Positions 9,981-18,583 of a stretch of DNA of 64,000 nt are shown here, one piece after another. The DNA is taken from contig NZ_JAMFTN010000017.1 in the NCBI RefSeq assembly GCF_023922585.1, positions 130,659 through 194,658 of the forward strand. Direction: 5' to 3'. The notes under the pieces are model-generated. The model was not told the origin of the DNA, ran no database searches, and was given only the letters and a program-made list of their open reading frames with translations. This stretch comes from Aliidiomarina quisquiliarum (GTDB lineage: Bacteria > Pseudomonadota > Gammaproteobacteria > Enterobacterales > Alteromonadaceae). The translations under genes and the position numbers were made by a program. How positions within the stretch are numbered: the stretch's first letter is position 1; each line of letters starts with the position of its first letter.

Positions 9981-10559
9981 TTGGATATGTTTCTAAGTAT
10001 TGAAACGGTCGCTGTTGTCCTTGGTGTGCTTTATGTAGTGCTTGCCATACGCCAAAACCCATGGTGTTGGCCGGCGTCGGCATTAGGTGCGGCTATTTAT
10101 ATGGTACTGTTTTTTGAAGGGCGGCTCCTTATGGAGTCGCTGCTTCAATTGTTCTATATATTTATGGCAGGCTATGGTTTGTGGGTTTGGCGTTATGGCG
10201 GGCAGAGCGCCACACCATTAAATATTACTCAGCGGTCGCTTAGGTGGCATGGGAAAATATTAATTTTTATTTTACTCGCCACAGCAGCGACTAGTTTATT
10301 TTTACAGCGCTACACCAGTGCTGACGCAGTAGTAATAGACAGCTTAACTACCATTGCCAGCTTAGTAACAACATGGATGGTTACTCGTAAAATTGCAGAG
10401 AATTGGCTTTATTGGGTTGTGATTAACGCCATATACGTTTATCTTTTTGTCAGCAAAGGATTTTACCTTACGGCGCTGCTGTATACGCTATTCTTAGGTA
10501 TGGCAATTTACGGGTATATGTCTTGGAAAAATCAATCGACTCATACAGAAGGTGGATAA
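9981..10559 (+). CDS. pnuT: PnuC/PnuT-family thiamin transporter
   Basis: A 192-residue integral membrane protein with seven or eight hydrophobic segments and the PnuC-family signatures: ASALGAAIYMVLFFEGR, YGLWVWRYGG, ASLVTTWMVTRKIAENW and YGYMSW. PnuC homologues carry out facilitated diffusion of vitamins across the inner membrane, trapped by phosphorylation inside; members under TPP riboswitches are called PnuT and take up thiamin. I chose the TTG at 9981 because AGGAG (9968-9972) sits eight bases before it; the ATG at 9987 is the alternative. The gene begins 11 bases after the receptor stop and is followed after four bases by a kinase-like gene that could supply the metabolic trap. Confidence 0.9.
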   Translation: MDMFLSIETVAVVLGVLYVVLAIRQNPWCWPASALGAAIYMVLFFEGRLLMESLLQLFYIFMAGYGLWVWRYGGQSATPLNITQRSLRWHGKILIFILLATAATSLFLQRYTSADAVVIDSLTTIASLVTTWMVTRKIAENWLYWVVINAIYVYLFVSKGFYLTALLYTLFLGMAIYGYMSWKNQSTHTEGG

Positions 10560-10563
10560 CCTC

Positions 10564-11436
10564 ATGCAAGGATTTCCCTGGTGGAGCCTAGAGCACTTAC
10601 CAGTAAGCGGTAGCTGGAAGGTAGAAGATGTTGGCGCACACTTATCAAACCGAACTTGGCTGATAACCAATAAAAAAAATGGTGAACAAGGCGCTGCTAC
10701 GAAGGCGCAGTACTTAGTGAAGCAGTTTCGCCATGGACAAGAATTTGGCCGCGACAGCCAACGAATGCTGGCTATAGACAATTATGTAGCAGAACAAGGC
10801 ATGGGACCACGCATTGCATTTGTTAATGAAGAAAAGGGGGTCGTAATTTATGAGCATTTAACTAACCCTTTACAGCTTAGTATTGATGACAATGAAGAGC
10901 GCATTCAGCAAATGGCCCAAACGATTGCCCGAATTCATCAATTATCTCCGGCGCTAGAAAAAGTAACCCTGCGCTCGAAGCTGGAGCGATATTGCAACGC
11001 ACTAGCCACTTACAAGCCAAACGATGCAGCTCGTATGCGTGAAGATATAGAGTCATACCAAGCACTTTTTGCAAAATGTGAGGAAGAACCACAACTGTTT
11101 TGTCACAATGACATGTCTATGGATCATGTTTTTGTTACACCTGAAATAAAAGTGATTGATTGGGAATATGCAGGCTATAACCACCCAGCTATGGACATAG
11201 CTATGGCGGTGGTAATGAACGATTTTCATGATGACGAAATAGACTGCTTTCTGAATGAATATAATTCACATTCGAGCTACAAACTTAACCGAGATGACTT
11301 GCCCGACTGGCTACGAATAGTGGCTTTGGTGAATCGTATATGGTTTAAAGTGCAAGAAGCTATTACAGCAGCCGCTACTGCGGCCGAAGAGGCTGACGAA
11401 AGTGAGGAAGTTGAAGAAAAGGTGATGAACTCTTAG
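10564..11436 (+). CDS. Choline/thiamin kinase-like phosphotransferase
   Basis: About 290 residues of the aminoglycoside phosphotransferase/choline kinase fold. The catalytic loop is FCHNDMSMDHVFV and the metal-binding motif VIDWEYAGYN, followed by HPAMDIAMA. The canonical HxDxxxxN loop has a histidine where the asparagine is expected. In its operon, with a TPP-regulated receptor and PnuT, the obvious role is phosphorylation of imported thiamin, as for ThiK, but choline or another small alcohol cannot be excluded. A GTG at 10552 would give four more residues; I prefer ATG 10564 because AAGGTGG lies eight to nine bases upstream. The acidic C-terminal tail (EEADESEEVEEK) is unusual. The stop codon lies within the terminator stem. 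Confidence 0.8.
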   Translation: MQGFPWWSLEHLPVSGSWKVEDVGAHLSNRTWLITNKKNGEQGAATKAQYLVKQFRHGQEFGRDSQRMLAIDNYVAEQGMGPRIAFVNEEKGVVIYEHLTNPLQLSIDDNEERIQQMAQTIARIHQLSPALEKVTLRSKLERYCNALATYKPNDAARMREDIESYQALFAKCEEEPQLFCHNDMSMDHVFVTPEIKVIDWEYAGYNHPAMDIAMAVVMNDFHDDEIDCFLNEYNSHSSYKLNRDDLPDWLRIVALVNRIWFKVQEAITAAATAAEEADESEEVEEKVMNS

Positions 11437-11451
11437 TTCAACACCTTTTTT
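11419..11451 (+). terminator. Terminator of the thiamin operon
   Basis: AAGGTGATGAACT (11419-11431) pairs with AGTTCAACACCTT (11435-11447) at 12 of 13 positions, followed by a T run to 11451. The kinase stop codon TAG (11434-11436) lies in the hairpin. Confidence 0.82.
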
Positions 11452-11460
11452 AATGAGGCT

Positions 11461-12264
11461 TTAGCCTAGTATGGACAGCACCAGCTCATTTTGTGCAGTT
11501 GCTTGACCTTGCATGGCTACAGCAGAGTTTTGCAATATTTGATTCCGAATACTGCTTGCTGTGCCCATGGCATAATCAAGATCTTGCATGCGCGAGCGGG
11601 ATGCTTGGGTGTGAACGTCGGTTTGCGACAAGTTACGTGCGGTTGCAGAAAAGGCGTTTTGTTGAGCACCAAATTCAGCCCGTTGGGCCGCAATAGTTTC
11701 GCTTACTTGGTCTAGCTCGTTAAGAAAGTTATCGCGGGCATCGGGGTCGGTTAAGTTAACATTATCTAGCACACTTAAACCTTGTTGACGCACATCGCGT
11801 AGCTGCACACTCATAGTGTCGCCAGCGCCGCTGCCTACCTGAAAATTACGAGTTTCGTCTTTGGTTAGTAAAGACTGCCCAGCAAATTCAGTACGTTCAA
11901 GGGTTTGCCCAATATTAGCGCGCAGTTGTTCCACTTCGCCTTGTAAAGCTTGGCGATCACTGTCTGTTAATGCGCCATTGCCTGCTTGCACAGTAAGTTC
12001 ACGAATGCGGCTTAGGTCGTCACTCACGTTTGCTAAGCCCCCCTCAGCAACACCGAGCATAGAAATGCCGTCGTAGGCATTACCTAATGAGCGTTGATAT
12101 GCTTGGCTTTCTGCTGTTAAACGTTCAATTGTTTGCGAGGCTGCAGCATCGTCGGCGGCTGTTTCTACCCGTTTGCCAGAAGCCAATTTACGCAAGTTGT
12201 CGGTTTGTTCTTGCTGTATTTGTTGCAGCAAGCTTTGTGGTTTACTTGTGTTATCTATACGCAT
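11461..12264 (-). CDS. Orphan flagellin-like protein
   Basis: A 267-residue protein with the N- and C-terminal helical D0/D1 regions of flagellin: KLASGKRVETAADDAAAS, AYDGISMLGVAEGGL, RIRELTVQAGNG near the N-terminus and DYAMGTASSIRNQILQ with QGQATAQNELVLSILG at the C-terminus. Flagellins polymerise into the filament after export by the flagellar type III system. The usual opening (IxTNxxSLxAQ) is replaced by MRIDNTSKPQSLLQQIQ, and the protein has hardly any variable central domain. No other flagellar gene is nearby. A ribosome site (GGGGGTG) precedes the ATG, and a sigma-70-like promoter rather than a flagellar sigma-28 site is visible upstream. It could be a minor filament or junction subunit; the family call is firm, the role is not. 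Confidence 0.78.
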   Translation of the reverse strand: MRIDNTSKPQSLLQQIQQEQTDNLRKLASGKRVETAADDAAASQTIERLTAESQAYQRSLGNAYDGISMLGVAEGGLANVSDDLSRIRELTVQAGNGALTDSDRQALQGEVEQLRANIGQTLERTEFAGQSLLTKDETRNFQVGSGAGDTMSVQLRDVRQQGLSVLDNVNLTDPDARDNFLNELDQVSETIAAQRAEFGAQQNAFSATARNLSQTDVHTQASRSRMQDLDYAMGTASSIRNQILQNSAVAMQGQATAQNELVLSILG

Positions 12265-12299
12265 TCAATCACCCCCTACAGTGTTAATTGCTTTAATTA

Positions 12300-12329
12300 A
12301 GTATACGCCTAAATATTAAATATGTTCAA
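12300..12329 (-). promoter_or_regulatory. Putative sigma-70 promoter of the flagellin-like gene
   Basis: Read on the minus strand, TTGAAC (12329-12324) and TATACT (12305-12300) are spaced by 18 bases, and the ATG lies 36 bases further downstream. A TAAAGTTT resembling a sigma-28 -35 half overlaps it, but no matching GCCGATAA half follows at the right distance. Confidence 0.5.
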
Positions 12330-12359
12330 ACTTTAGCCGTATAACTTATTTGGCATAAA

Positions 12360-13283
12360 CTACAGCTGTTCTACACGGCCGTCGCGAATATGTTTCTCGC
12401 CCCGGGCCTTGGCTAGCTGTACTTGGCGCTCGCGCTCAGCAAAACGCTCTTTTTGCGTGGCTGTGGTTTTATCAAAGCAATGAGGGCAACTAACACCTTT
12501 CACATAATGCTCAGAGGCTTTTTCTTCTTCAGTAATAGGCATGCGGCAGGCGTAGCATTGGTCGTACGAGCCTTGTTCAAGACCATGCTTAACAGTAACG
12601 CGTTGGTCAAACACAAAACATTCGCCGCGCCACAAACTTTCTTCTTCTGGCACCTCTTCTAGGTATTTAAGAATACCGCCTTCTAAATGATAAACCTCGT
12701 CAAAACCAAGGCCTTTCAAATAAGCCGTAGACTTTTCACAACGAATACCGCCGGTACAAAACATAGCTACTTTTTTATGTTTTTTCGTATCTAGGTGTTG
12801 CTCTACATATTCTGGAAACTCACGAAAAGAAACGGTTTTAGGATCAACAGCACCTTCAAATGTACCTACCGCCACTTCGTAGTCGTTGCGAGTGTCAATT
12901 AATAATACTTCAGGGTCTTGAATAAGCTGATTCCATTCTTGTGCTGGAACATAGGTGCCAACAATGTTTTTTGGATCTACCCAGTCTACCCCTAAGGTAA
13001 CAATTTCTTTTTTAAGTTTTACTTTCGTGCGATAAAACGCCTGTGTGTCGCTGATAGACTCTTTATGCTCGAGGGTAGCGAAGCGAGGATCGCTCTTTAA
13101 GTGGTTTAATACAGCGGTTACGCCTTCATGGCTACCACAAATAGTGCCATTTATGCCTTCGCGAGCTAACAGTAGCGTGCCTTTCACCTGGTGCTTAATC
13201 ATAGTGTCGTACAGCGGCTGCTTTAATTTTTCATAGTTGTTCAGCTCGACAAATTTGTAGAGTGCTGCGCAAATATATTGCAT
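12360..13283 (-). CDS. trhO: tRNA uridine(34) hydroxylase, rhodanese-like (YceA family)
   Basis: A 307-residue protein of the UPF0176/TrhO family, which hydroxylates uridine 34 in tRNA anticodons using molecular oxygen, the first step to 5-methoxyuridine or cmo5U. An N-terminal acylphosphatase-like domain (about 1-95) precedes a rhodanese domain with the active-site loop [12 protein letters not shown] (catalytic cysteine). The C-terminal part has CYACRMP and CPHCFDK, a pair of CxxC motifs expected to bind zinc. Length and motifs are complete. It sits alone between the flagellin-like gene and the dps terminator. Confidence 0.92.
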   Translation of the reverse strand: MQYICAALYKFVELNNYEKLKQPLYDTMIKHQVKGTLLLAREGINGTICGSHEGVTAVLNHLKSDPRFATLEHKESISDTQAFYRTKVKLKKEIVTLGVDWVDPKNIVGTYVPAQEWNQLIQDPEVLLIDTRNDYEVAVGTFEGAVDPKTVSFREFPEYVEQHLDTKKHKKVAMFCTGGIRCEKSTAYLKGLGFDEVYHLEGGILKYLEEVPEEESLWRGECFVFDQRVTVKHGLEQGSYDQCYACRMPITEEEKASEHYVKGVSCPHCFDKTTATQKERFAERERQVQLAKARGEKHIRDGRVEQL

Positions 13284-13368
13284 GTTGCATTACCTTTTCT
13301 GCTGCCTGAAGCGTAAATTCAGTGCGGTTAAAATCGGTGGCAGTATATCGAATAATAGGGTTAGAAAC

Positions 13369-13396
13369 AAAAAAGCCAGAGCATTAACTCTGGCTT
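13369..13396 (-). terminator. Terminator of dps
   Basis: Read on the minus strand, a stem formed by 13396-13388 and 13381-13373 (core GCCAGAG / CTCTGGC) with a six-base loop is followed by six T residues (A run 13369-13374 on the plus strand). It lies about 35 bases after the dps stop codon. Confidence 0.85.
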
Positions 13397-13430
13397 GTTC
13401 GGTTGAATGCATGCTGCGTTCGAAGCATAT

Positions 13431-13904
13431 TTAACCTAGGTATGCGGTAAGCATCCAAGCGGTTTTTTCTTGTTCTGAAATATAGTCACTCATAAGCGCT
13501 ACAGTACCTTCGTCGCCAGCTTCAGCGGCTGCTTCGAGCAGGTCGCGTTGAAGTTGAATAAGAATTTGATAACCATTAAGTAGTTCAGTAACACATTCGC
13601 GACCGTTAGTGACGTTCGCTACTTCTTTAATTTGGCTGTTTTCCAGATACTTGCTGTAGGTGTGCTGTGGCTTTTGGCCTAAGGTTTGCACGCGCTCAGC
13701 TATTTCGTCTACTTTTACTAACAAGTCGTTATAGGTTTCTTCAAACTTATCGTGGAGTTCAAAGAAGCTTTCACCGCGTATATTCCAATGGAAGCCACGC
13801 ACATTCATATACAAAATTTGGTAGTTAGCTAATAACGTATTCAATTTAGCGGCTAAAGTTTCTGCACTTGCTGTGTCGAGACCGATGACGTTTAATTGCT
13901 TCAT
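13431..13904 (-). CDS. dps: Dps ferritin-like DNA-protection protein
   Basis: A 157-residue Dps/miniferritin. These dodecamers oxidise and store iron with hydrogen peroxide and protect DNA in starvation or oxidative stress. The ferroxidase region is intact: GFHWNIRG, then ELHDKFEETYNDL with the metal ligands contributed at the dimer interface, followed by DEIAERVQTLG. The ribosome site AGAGAGGA lies five bases before the ATG. The basic lysine-rich N-terminal tail of E. coli Dps is absent, so DNA binding may be weak. It has its own terminator. I do not see a clear OxyR site. Confidence 0.93.
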   Translation of the reverse strand: MKQLNVIGLDTASAETLAAKLNTLLANYQILYMNVRGFHWNIRGESFFELHDKFEETYNDLLVKVDEIAERVQTLGQKPQHTYSKYLENSQIKEVANVTNGRECVTELLNGYQILIQLQRDLLEAAAEAGDEGTVALMSDYISEQEKTAWMLTAYLG

Positions 13905-13985
13905 ATTGTCCTCTCTTATTGCTGTTGATTACGTATAAATAATAACAGATTAGGTGTTAGTATCCAGCGATTGAAACCAATCACA

Positions 13986-15836
13986 TTAATCGATTTTGTC
14001 GTTCAAAAGTAATAGTTTACTGTCTATTTCAATAATAACTGGGTCGTGATCAGAACTACGATATGGCGTTGGAGCATACCAGTTGTGTTGTTGCTGTGGG
14101 GTTTTATGGCTCATGCCGTACTCGAAAGCCACTGGCTCGTCGGCATTAATATGCCAAAAATCAATGCCTGTTACGGCATCTATAATTGAACTATGGGCAA
14201 GAATATGATCCAAACTACCCATTTCGCCACGAAATACATAGCTATAACCTTCTGGTGCTAAGCGGTTGGCAATATTTCTATAGCCATGTTGACGCAACTC
14301 CATTAACGGGTCTTCCATGGCATAGGCATTAAAGTCGCCTAGCACAATATAGTTACGATGTTCACGCCCAGTTGGAAACGTGCGAAGCCAGCGTGCAAGG
14401 GCGGTAGCTGACTCAGTGCGAAGCTGGTTCCAACAGCCTTGGCCGTCGTTGCGGTTACGGTTTGGATTGTTTATGTCGCTAGGGCAACTTCCTTTCGACT
14501 TAAAATGGTTCGCTACTACGGTGAATTCAGCACCAGAGCTAAGGCTACGGAAGCTTTGTGCTAGCGGGGGGCGGCTGCCGGTGTCGAAAGGAGCTAAGGT
14601 GGTAAAGGCCGCTTGGCCGGCTTCAGCTACTTTGTCGGCGCGATAAATAATAGCTTGGGTAATCACGTCGCTGCCCACCTTGTCGGCAGCTACATGTACA
14701 TAGTTGTAGCGGGCACCAGCGGGCGCTGCTGCTTGTAAACCACGGGTAAGGTCAGCAATAGCACTGTCGTTAGCAAAACCGTTATTGGCCATTTCCATCA
14801 GCGCAAATACGTCGGCATTTATAGCTGTCATGGCGCTAATAATGCGAGCACGTTGGCGCTCAAATTCTTCGGCGGTGGTAGCGCCACGTGGAGTTGGAAA
14901 GCCATCTTTCCCATTAAAATAGTTAAGCACGTTAAAGGCCGCTACTTTTAAGTCGCCGGTTCCTGGCAATGAAACAGCATGGGGGCGTGGGTTGGTGGCT
15001 TCGAAGTGCGGCGTATGTACAGGATGAATATGATACGCATCGCCAACTTTCACTAACACTCCTTCAATGTTTTTTACTAAGTCGCCAGAACGTATCGGGT
15101 TATTTATATGTAACCCCGGAGCTGGGTATGGCACTAGTGCGGGATTTTGTAGTTCAGAGCCATCGTCGAGCACAATGCTGCGCAAAAAATTATGACTGGA
15201 ATGATCCCGTGCACTTGGCCCTGGCATAGTAATTTGGGTTGGTACCCACAACCGTTCTGTGGCCAAATCGAGCGTGCCGTAACGAGCCAGTTGGTAATGG
15301 CCAACGACGGTCATAGGGTGCGTAATGCGTACCCGCTGGTGCAATAAACGGTCGAGCTGCGCTACATATTCAATGGGTAGTTGTAACGACTCGGTAATAA
15401 CCGGTTGATTTTGAGCACAACGGGTTAGGGCGGTGATATTTGCTAGTGCCAGAGCCCCGCCATATTGGTCTGGTTCGCCTTGTATGCGTACACGGTCGCC
15501 TACCTGTACTGCGGGACCAAAACTATCGTTACGTACAAACAAGGCTGGTTGTGGCTCATTTACGTTCGTATTACGCTGGCTGCGTGGGCTAGGGGCGTGA
15601 ATAAAGAAGCCCCGCAATTTGTTTTCGCCTTGGAAGCTGGCGCTAACAACACCTTCTACAATAACCGTATTGTCTTCGGACAGCGTTAGTACAGGCTCAA
15701 TGCGGTCTATGGCGACCGACTCGGCACCACAGTGCTCAGCTATTGGTATAACAACTGGTTCAACAGGTGTTGGCGTGCAGGCACTAATCAGTAGTAATAC
15801 TAAGAAAGACGTTAACACACGGTAAAAGCTAAGCAT
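13986..15836 (-). CDS. Secreted ExeM/NucH-like endonuclease lipoprotein
   Basis: A 616-residue extracellular nuclease. The N-terminus is a lipoprotein signal (MLSFYRVLTSFLVLLLISAC, lipobox LISAC). Residues about 40-260 hold an OB-fold-type nucleic-acid-binding region (VGDRVRIQGE). The C-terminal half is an endonuclease/exonuclease/phosphatase domain: FNVLNYFNGKDG, MEMANNGF, VVANHFKSKGSC, VLGDFNAYAMEDP, GSLDHILAH and SDHDPVIIEI supply the metal and catalytic residues. Relatives degrade extracellular DNA for nutrient use and biofilm control in Shewanella and Vibrio. The cysteine pair between the KGSC and GCWNQLR segments probably forms a disulfide. It probably stays attached to the outer membrane. 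Confidence 0.88.
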   Translation of the reverse strand: MLSFYRVLTSFLVLLLISACTPTPVEPVVIPIAEHCGAESVAIDRIEPVLTLSEDNTVIVEGVVSASFQGENKLRGFFIHAPSPRSQRNTNVNEPQPALFVRNDSFGPAVQVGDRVRIQGEPDQYGGALALANITALTRCAQNQPVITESLQLPIEYVAQLDRLLHQRVRITHPMTVVGHYQLARYGTLDLATERLWVPTQITMPGPSARDHSSHNFLRSIVLDDGSELQNPALVPYPAPGLHINNPIRSGDLVKNIEGVLVKVGDAYHIHPVHTPHFEATNPRPHAVSLPGTGDLKVAAFNVLNYFNGKDGFPTPRGATTAEEFERQRARIISAMTAINADVFALMEMANNGFANDSAIADLTRGLQAAAPAGARYNYVHVAADKVGSDVITQAIIYRADKVAEAGQAAFTTLAPFDTGSRPPLAQSFRSLSSGAEFTVVANHFKSKGSCPSDINNPNRNRNDGQGCWNQLRTESATALARWLRTFPTGREHRNYIVLGDFNAYAMEDPLMELRQHGYRNIANRLAPEGYSYVFRGEMGSLDHILAHSSIIDAVTGIDFWHINADEPVAFEYGMSHKTPQQQHNWYAPTPYRSSDHDPVIIEIDSKLLLLNDKID

Positions 15837-15883
15837 ATAAAGGCCTTTGTACGGTTATGTGAGTCGGCAACTATAGTATAAAA

Positions 15884-17065
15884 CTAAGGCGCCTGCTCAC
15901 TGTTTTGTATCGAGTCGGTTAAAGGATACGGTGCATGGGTTGCTTTTATTCGTTCATCTGGGTAACAACCCAAAACCTTCACAAAGCGTGTCATAGCGGC
16001 AAGCTCCTTTTCTGCAGCTTGCCATTCAGTGGTACTGGTATTCACCATTAGGTCGACATAAAACAGTTCTTCCCATGGATTGCCAGGCATAGGCCGCGAT
16101 TCTAGCTTAGTCATGCTAATGCCATGAGCGCGTAACACCATAAGTGCGTCCACTAGCGAGCCAGCCTGGTTATGAGTCGCCATAATTAAGCTGGTTTTTG
16201 CCGGCAGCTGGGCAGGTACTCGCAGTGGGTCGCGGCTGACAACAATAAAGCGAGTATGGTTTTCTTTTTGGTTGGCCATATTGTGGGCAAGGGCTAATAG
16301 TTCGTATAAAGCGCCACCACTTTGCGGCCCAATGGCAGCGGAGTGCTTATCGTTGTCGTCGGCAATTTTACGCATAGCATGAGCCGAAGACGCAGCAGGT
16401 ATAAGTTGAACCCCAGTTAAACGACTTAAAAAACCAGAGCACTGGGTAAGCGCTTGGGGGTGCGCATAAATAACTTGAATGTCGTCAAGCACGGTACCTG
16501 GTTTAACTAATAAGTGATGATCTACAGATAAATAGGATTCGCCGATAATATTTAAGTGGGTATGACGCAATAAGTCGTACACATCGTTGATTGAGCCCGA
16601 CGAGGTGTTTTCTATGGGCAACACGCCTAAGGTGGTGCGACCGTCTTCAACAGCGGCAATTACTTCTTGAAAGGTGTCGCATGAATGGCCCTGCAAACCG
16701 CAGTTACGGCGGTTGGCATAACTTTGGGCCGTTAAGTGAGAATAGGAGCCCGGCATACCTAAGTGTGCGATGGCTAAGTTACCTTGGTCGTCGCCCTGTT
16801 GTAGCCAAGCATGCTGCGTGAGTACCGAGTCTTCAATAATAATGTGGTACAGGCGAGTAAGGTAGCCTGGGTCAAGACCAATATTTTGGCCCATATCCAT
16901 AAGCCGCATTAACAATTCGGCTTCACGGCCCGTGTCGCGAACATTACCGCCGCGCTTGGCCTTGTCTTTGGCCACATCTAGTGCAAGTGCTCGGCGTTTG
17001 GCCAAACACTGCAGTAGTTGTTGGTCTAATGTTTCAATTTGTTTACGTAAGGAAGCTAGATCCAC
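15884..17065 (-). CDS. pheA: Bifunctional chorismate mutase / prephenate dehydratase (P-protein)
   Basis: A 393-residue P-protein that turns chorismate into prephenate and then phenylpyruvate, for phenylalanine synthesis. Residues 1-90 are the AroQ chorismate mutase (MDLASLRKQIETLDQQLL). About 105-285 is the prephenate dehydratase with GVLPIENTSSGSINDVYD and the NHTRFIVV segment holding the TRF motif. From about 295 a regulatory ACT domain follows, with the phenylalanine-binding region KLESRPMPGNPWEE. The start is GTG at 17065, preceded by GAGG at five bases. No phenylalanine-rich leader peptide is obvious in the 120 bases upstream, so attenuation as in E. coli is not supported. Confidence 0.95.
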   Translation of the reverse strand: MDLASLRKQIETLDQQLLQCLAKRRALALDVAKDKAKRGGNVRDTGREAELLMRLMDMGQNIGLDPGYLTRLYHIIIEDSVLTQHAWLQQGDDQGNLAIAHLGMPGSYSHLTAQSYANRRNCGLQGHSCDTFQEVIAAVEDGRTTLGVLPIENTSSGSINDVYDLLRHTHLNIIGESYLSVDHHLLVKPGTVLDDIQVIYAHPQALTQCSGFLSRLTGVQLIPAASSAHAMRKIADDNDKHSAAIGPQSGGALYELLALAHNMANQKENHTRFIVVSRDPLRVPAQLPAKTSLIMATHNQAGSLVDALMVLRAHGISMTKLESRPMPGNPWEELFYVDLMVNTSTTEWQAAEKELAAMTRFVKVLGCYPDERIKATHAPYPLTDSIQNSEQAP

Positions 17066-17193
17066 AGAGTCCTCTGAGTGTTTACCGCTAGTGCGCTAAG
17101 AATGCCTCGACAAGATTTTGATCGCAAGCATATTGCAAGTGAATCAAGGGCAGGCTAGGTTGTTTACAAGGTTTTACAGGTAAGGTGAACAAA

Positions 17194-17817
17194 ATGCAGA
17201 GTTGGAAACATGTAGTGGTTGTTTTATTCGGGGTGGTAAGCCTAGCGGCTTGTACGGAGTCTACAGATCAGTCTGCTAGTAAGCCAAGTTATGACTTAAC
17301 CGAACCTCATGTACAGTTTTTTCATGCCTTGCGCCAATTGTGTGGCAACGCTTATTCCGGCCAGCGTATTGTGGCACGAAATGATGAGCGGGAAATGCTT
17401 AGTGGCAATGAAAAGCTGGTTGTGCATTTCCGCGAATGTAGCGACGCACAATTGCTGGTGCCTTTTCATATAGAGCAGCCGGAAGAAAATAGCTGGGATC
17501 GCTCCCGCACTTGGGTGTACACACTTTTTAGCGATCATTTAAGTTTGTCCCATGACCATCGGCTAGAATCGGGAGAGCATGATCCTAACACCGGTTATGG
17601 TGGGCTTACGGTGGCGCCGGGCAGCGCTAAACAGCAACTGTTTATTTTTACCGAGCGCACCGGTGAAAAAGGGGAAATACTGGGCTGGCGCGTTGAAATT
17701 GTACCGGGCAAACGTTATAGCTACGGCACTATGGCAGACGGCCACTGGACTTGGCGAGTTGACTTCGACTTAAGCCAAAAAATTGCTCCGCCACCGGCTC
17801 CGTGGGGGCATGAATAA
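17194..17817 (+). CDS. Conserved lipoprotein of unknown function
   Basis: A roughly 207-residue protein with a clean lipoprotein signal (MQSWKHVVVVLFGVVSLAAC, lipobox LAAC). The acceptor cysteine is followed by TESTDQ, with no aspartate at +2, so an outer-membrane location is likely. The mature part has two further cysteines (RQLCGNAY and FRECSD) and a histidine-rich segment (SLSHDHRLESGEHDP). I do not recognise the family with confidence. I chose ATG 17194 over GTG 17185 because AAGG sits eight bases before the ATG and the signal peptide is better. It is divergent from pheA and upstream of udk, but the 104-base gap to udk argues for separate control. Confidence 0.7.
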   Translation: MQSWKHVVVVLFGVVSLAACTESTDQSASKPSYDLTEPHVQFFHALRQLCGNAYSGQRIVARNDEREMLSGNEKLVVHFRECSDAQLLVPFHIEQPEENSWDRSRTWVYTLFSDHLSLSHDHRLESGEHDPNTGYGGLTVAPGSAKQQLFIFTERTGEKGEILGWRVEIVPGKRYSYGTMADGHWTWRVDFDLSQKIAPPPAPWGHE

Positions 17818-17921
17818 GAGCTGTAACAGCGGAAAAAAACTTTAAGTGTTTATAAATTCCCGAAAATTGGTGATAATGCCGCGTTATTGTGCTGAATTAA
17901 AACTGTGGTAGAAGGGTTCTA

Positions 17922-18554
17922 GTGGGAAATACAACCGTAATTGCTATTGCTGGGCCGTCGGCTTCGGGAAAAAGTTTGTTTGCGTCAACAGTCTACCAAG
18001 AGCTGGTGGCTGAATTGGGTGGTGAGCGTATTTCGGTTCTATCTGAAGACGCGTACTATCGCGACCAAAGCCATTTGGCTCTAGACCAACGTATTCTAAC
18101 AAATTACGACCACCCAAGTGCATTTGAACATGAATTGCTGGTGCAACACCTAAAGCAGCTGCGGGCTGGTGAAACAATTCACATGCCCCAGTATAGTTAT
18201 CGCGAGCATACTCGCTTAGAGGAAACCATCGAGGTAACCCCTGCTCGCGTTATATTAGTAGAAGGAATTTTGCTATTGAACGACGCCGCCTTGCGTGAAC
18301 AGTTCGATATTTCAGTATTTATGGACACACCGCTAGACATTTGTTTATTGCGTCGTATTAATCGAGACATTGAAGAGCGTGGTCGTAGCTTAAGTTCAAT
18401 TACTGATCAATACGAAAACTACGTTCGTCCCGCATTTTTCAATTTCATTGCGCCATCGAAAAATTATGCAGATCTTGTAGTAACGCGTGGTGGCCAAAAT
18501 GAAATTGCCATCGATATTATTAAAACCAAAATTCGTCAGTTGCTTGCTGAATAA
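17922..18554 (+). CDS. udk: Uridine/cytidine kinase
   Basis: A 210-residue uridine kinase that phosphorylates uridine and cytidine with ATP or GTP in pyrimidine salvage. The P-loop is [23 protein letters not shown] carries the catalytic aspartate, the [12 protein letters not shown] segment binds the nucleoside, and [13 protein letters not shown] is the lid arginine region. The start is GTG at 17922, with AAGGG five bases upstream. It is followed 29 bases later by a nucleoside permease, so import and phosphorylation of uridine are coupled in one unit. Confidence 0.93.
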   Translation: MGNTTVIAIAGPSASGKSLFASTVYQELVAELGGERISVLSEDAYYRDQSHLALDQRILTNYDHPSAFEHELLVQHLKQLRAGETIHMPQYSYREHTRLEETIEVTPARVILVEGILLLNDAALREQFDISVFMDTPLDICLLRRINRDIEERGRSLSSITDQYENYVRPAFFNFIAPSKNYADLVVTRGGQNEIAIDIIKTKIRQLLAE

Positions 18555-18583
18555 GCGTTGAAGATAAACATTAGGAATCAATT

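Noticed and set aside
9987-9989. ATG 9987 as start of the PnuT gene
   Set aside because: The AGGAG site is 14 bases away, too far; the TTG at 9981 has normal spacing. It remains possible but is less likely.
12300-12345. Flagellar sigma-28 promoter for the flagellin-like gene
   Set aside because: Only the TAAAGTTT half is present; the expected GCCGATAA half is absent at the right spacing.
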